This document shows, one piece after another, positions 38,279-40,721 of a stretch of 40,721 nt of DNA. The position numbers were made by a program, and so were the translations under genes. Under the pieces are notes generated by a model. The model saw only the letters and a list, made by a program, of their open reading frames with translations. It did not search any database and was not told where the DNA came from. The DNA is taken from contig JAULBX010027141.1 of NCBI GenBank assembly GCA_032358255.1, forward strand, positions 1 through 40,721, read 5' to 3'. The stretch comes from Heterotrichella gracilis. Taxonomy: Eukaryota > Sar > Xanthophyceae > Tribonematales > Xanthonemataceae. The number at the start of each line of letters is the position of its first letter. Positions within the stretch are counted from its first letter, which is position 1.

Positions 38279-39500
38279 GGCAGAAGGGTGGTGACACCCA
38301 GGTCAAGCTGGTTATCTGCACGGATGAATCACAGTAACAGACAGGTTGCGTGTGGTGTGAAAAGCAGTACCGAAGGACGAGTGTTGTCCAGGATGTTAGA
38401 CATCCATGACAGGGGATGACATGTTGGCAGGGATCGGGATGTTTGTGCGCTTTATCCAACACGGGGCGTGTGCACAGCCGACGGGTTAATTTTTCCTGAC
38501 TTTGGTTAAAATATTTGGAGTAAAGCTTTCCAAGGGCTCAGATCCACCAGCGCCAGTTTGCTGTTACCTTTGCAATCAGGGGTGATGGGTCCGCTTATGC
38601 ATCGCTCCAAGCGTCCAGCCTAAAATAGGCCGCGAGACACACAACAGCAACAGTACCGAAGCTTCCTCGAGCGGCGCTCCAAGGTCAACTTTCAACGGCT
38701 CGAGCTCGCAAATGCCTGCCAGTTGGCCCCAAGCCTGATCTCCTGAACTCACGAGTTGACTGGCTGTTCACTACAAACCCAGCTGCAGTGCAGCGTATCG
38801 AGAGGAGTTTGGTTAGTGGTCAGGCTTTGGAGGGACGTTTGCTCTGTATAGCCTACAGTACAGGGTTACATAACTTCAAGTCCAACGAATGCATTATTGG
38901 CTTCTGCGAAAAGGAGTGGCCAAACCCTAGGGAAACCCTCGCGGTCTACGCAATTTAAATCGGATAAGGCTGGGCGGCGTGCAAAGAGCTACCGTCTTGT
39001 TGCCCTTTCGTGGGTTGGAACTATTGCCTCTTTACTGCAGTGGTTCTAAACCGGGGTATGACGCTTCACTTTGTACGATTTGGGTGCTTTTAGTAAAGTG
39101 GGCTGAAAGGACTTCGACGTTATCTATGCACGCCTTTTAACTTCCTTCCTGCACACAATCGCACGTCATGCACAGCATGGCGTGTAGTGGTAAGTGTTGT
39201 ACTTGTGTGGCGGTGGGCCTGTATGCATGGTGGACATATGCATGCATTGGCTAGCCACCTTTTTTCAATGGGTTGGCCATGCCCACACTGGCGGTCCTAG
39301 ACACATCGTAACATGTTAAATAGATCCTCAATTATCTCCCCTTTGAATGCATGCAACTAGGCCGTGTTCCCGTGTACGTTTGGCTGCGCACATGCCATAG
39401 CAAGACCGCCCAACTCACCAAATCAACTGCTGCGTACCACCCGACCCCATACGGTCCTCTAAAGAAACATGCAAACACTCTGCTGTGGTCTCCAGGTCGG
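38279..39500. other. Divergent intergenic region (flippase / TruB)
   Basis: About 1.2 kb between two divergent starts, expected to hold both promoters. A CATATGCATGCAT element lies at 39235, about 265 nt upstream of the TruB ATG. No ORF or RNA gene is convincing. Confidence 0.45.
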
Positions 39501-40274
39501 ATGCTGTCGACAGGCAGCCGAGTGCAGCCAACACCCTTCACCACAGCCACCCGGCTGCTGTGGGTGCACACCGCACGCCTAGGGCTGCACATGCGAGCGG
39601 CGCGTGCGTCGTTTGCCACTGGCTTGAGAGCCAAGAGCAGCTCACAAACAGCCTCAATAGCAGCAGCAGCAGCACCCGCCGAGGACCAGGCAGAGGGTTT
39701 GCGGAGTGCAGCGCAAACCCTAAACCCTTGGTAGGGCCGGGCCCCGCTCCACCCACCGCCACAAACCCTTTCTGGCTTATGAAACACAAAATTGAACACG
39801 TGTCACAGGAGACAGTCTGTGCATGTTGGCTACCACTGGTAGTACCAGAGCAGCATGTGCAGATGGGTAGGAAACCCTCCTGAGGTTTCACATCCTTTCA
39901 CGAGCCTTGCTACCTGTCGGATCAGGTGCTTTGAAACCTACCTTGCAAATCCTTGACAGTGCTGGCTATCATGCCAGAATCCAAGTGCCCTGCTGACCAC
40001 TGTGGATCAAACCTCTGACCCCCCGCTACGCATGTCGCATCCGGCTATTCACCCCCTTTCCCCCGCCCACAGCTCGCCCCCCAGCGCCTCCACCCCAGCC
40101 CACCAGCACCCCACCCCACCCACCCCCCGGTTGCCCCCCACCCTCATCACGCGCCACACCCCCCTGTCTGACCCCAGCGTGTGGCTGAACGCTGTGGTGC
40201 TCATAGACAAGCCCCTGGGGTGGACCTCCTTTGACGTGTGCGGCAAGCTGAGATACCTGCTCAACATAAAGAAG
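39501..40274 (+). CDS. truB: tRNA pseudouridine synthase, TruB family (5' part; gene continues beyond the window)
   Basis: Two exons are visible, 39501-39730 and 40073-40274, joined in phase 2 (230 nt then 202 nt, ending at AAG before GTGAAA). TruB-type enzymes convert U55 to pseudouridine in the tRNA T loop. The first about 70 residues look like an organelle transit peptide (Ser/Thr/Ala/Arg-rich, few acids, starting MLSTGSRVQPTPF). The TruB N-terminus is clear in exon 2: LNAVVLIDKPLGWTSFDV and the following KLRYLLNIKK. The next conserved block, with the catalytic Asp, should be in exon 3 and is not in the window. Oddly, the last codons of exon 1 (AQTLNP) are encoded by a CAAACCCTAAACCCTTG telomere-like tract running into the GTAGGG donor. 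The start codon choice is the first in-frame ATG. Confidence 0.85.
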
Positions 40275-40533
40275 GTGAAAAGGGGGGGTAAAATGGAGCT
40301 AAATAGTTTAAACGGAGGATAAAAATAAAAATCTGAGCAAAATCTTGCTCAGATAGAAAAGGTGGGGGGCGCCGAGAGTTTTGGGTACCATGTGTTGGTG
40401 CATAATGGCGACACCGGATGGGGTAACATTTGGTGGTGCATCATGGGGATATTGAATGGGTGCCGTGTGCTAGTGCAGCTGCAGTGGAAGGGTGCATGTG
40501 GGCCTTTTGCTGACAGACGAAGCCTAAGGGCTG

Positions 40534-40590
40534 AACTTGTCGCGGCAAGGTGGTGTACGTGCTGTAGATGAAGAAGGTGGAGGGCGCTGA
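40534..40590 (+). repeat. Decayed copy of TruB exon 2 3' end
   Basis: GCGGCAAGGTGGTGTACGTG then CTGTAGATGAAGAAGGTG (40540-40577) resembles the exon 2 end GCGGCAAGCTGAGATACCTG then CTCAACATAAAGAAGGTG (40239-40277). A further fragment, AAGGTGGGGGGCGCCGAG, at 40359-40376 resembles the flank of that copy (40570-40590). Confidence 0.7.
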
Positions 40591-40643
40591 GTGGGAGACA
40601 ATGCCATTCCATGCTGCCACCATGTGCATGCAGCAACCCCCCC

Positions 40644-40645
<2 letters not shown>

Positions 40646-40721
<76 letters not shown>
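40646..40721. repeat. (AC)n microsatellite at the window end
   Basis: An uninterrupted AC dinucleotide run of about 38 units reaches the last base of the window. It lies in the second visible intron of the TruB gene. The long ORFs on both strands here are translations of the repeat. Confidence 0.98.

Noticed and set aside
40349..40719. Long minus-strand ORFs with Val-Cys repeats
   Set aside because: They are translations of the (AC)n microsatellite.

Overview
The window comes from a nuclear chromosome of an intron-rich green alga (Chlorophyta, possibly a trebouxiophyte). The grounds are plant/algal-type proteins (a mitochondrial-type ketoacyl-ACP synthase, a type II metacaspase, a plant-like At3g21360-type dioxygenase), many short GT-AG introns in GC-rich genes, TGTAA poly(A) motifs, and numerous plant-type CCCTAAA/TTTAGGG tracts. 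I rebuilt the gene models by hand by joining exons whose splice sites and reading phases agree. Phase closes across every complete multi-exon gene.

Layout from left to right. An RRM RNA-binding protein on the minus strand runs off the left edge. Next, on the minus strand, come a mitochondrial-type 3-oxoacyl-ACP synthase (9 exons, 478 aa), a cytosolic-type fructose-1,6-bisphosphatase (7 exons, 338 aa), a type II metacaspase (7 exons, 407 aa), a prolyl-hydroxylase-like 2-oxoglutarate/Fe(II) oxygenase (3 or more exons) and an unrecognised 80-aa ORF. An NKAP/SynMuv splicing-associated protein on the plus strand (8 exons, 371 aa) follows. It converges on a minus-strand TauD-like dioxygenase (7 exons, 393 aa). 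A 10.4-kb minus-strand P4-ATPase phospholipid flippase (21 exons, 1363 aa) comes next. It is divergent from a plus-strand TruB pseudouridine synthase, whose third exon lies beyond a terminal (AC)n microsatellite. The genes are housekeeping functions with no evident shared pathway and no operon logic. I saw no CRISPR array, transposase, phage or viral gene, or convincing tRNA.

The most interesting signal is in the introns. In at least six of the ten genes, the edge of an exon together with its splice site has been copied once, twice or more into the adjacent intron. The copies range from nearly identical (110-bp units in NKAP) to strongly decayed (FBPase, metacaspase, TruB). Separately, sense-oriented CCCTAAA/CCCTAAT tracts lie about 14-28 nt upstream of the 3' splice site in at least ten introns, where a branch site is expected. 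Telomere-like tracts are also found between duplicated exon edges. Together these suggest recurrent short tandem duplication at exon-intron borders, which would extend introns and create decoy splice sites. Other unusual items are a foldback of about 130 nt in an FBPase intron, a 26-bp perfect palindrome, a GC-AG intron, a repeated CATATGCATGCAT element, and an unusual basic insertion in the P-ATPase P domain.
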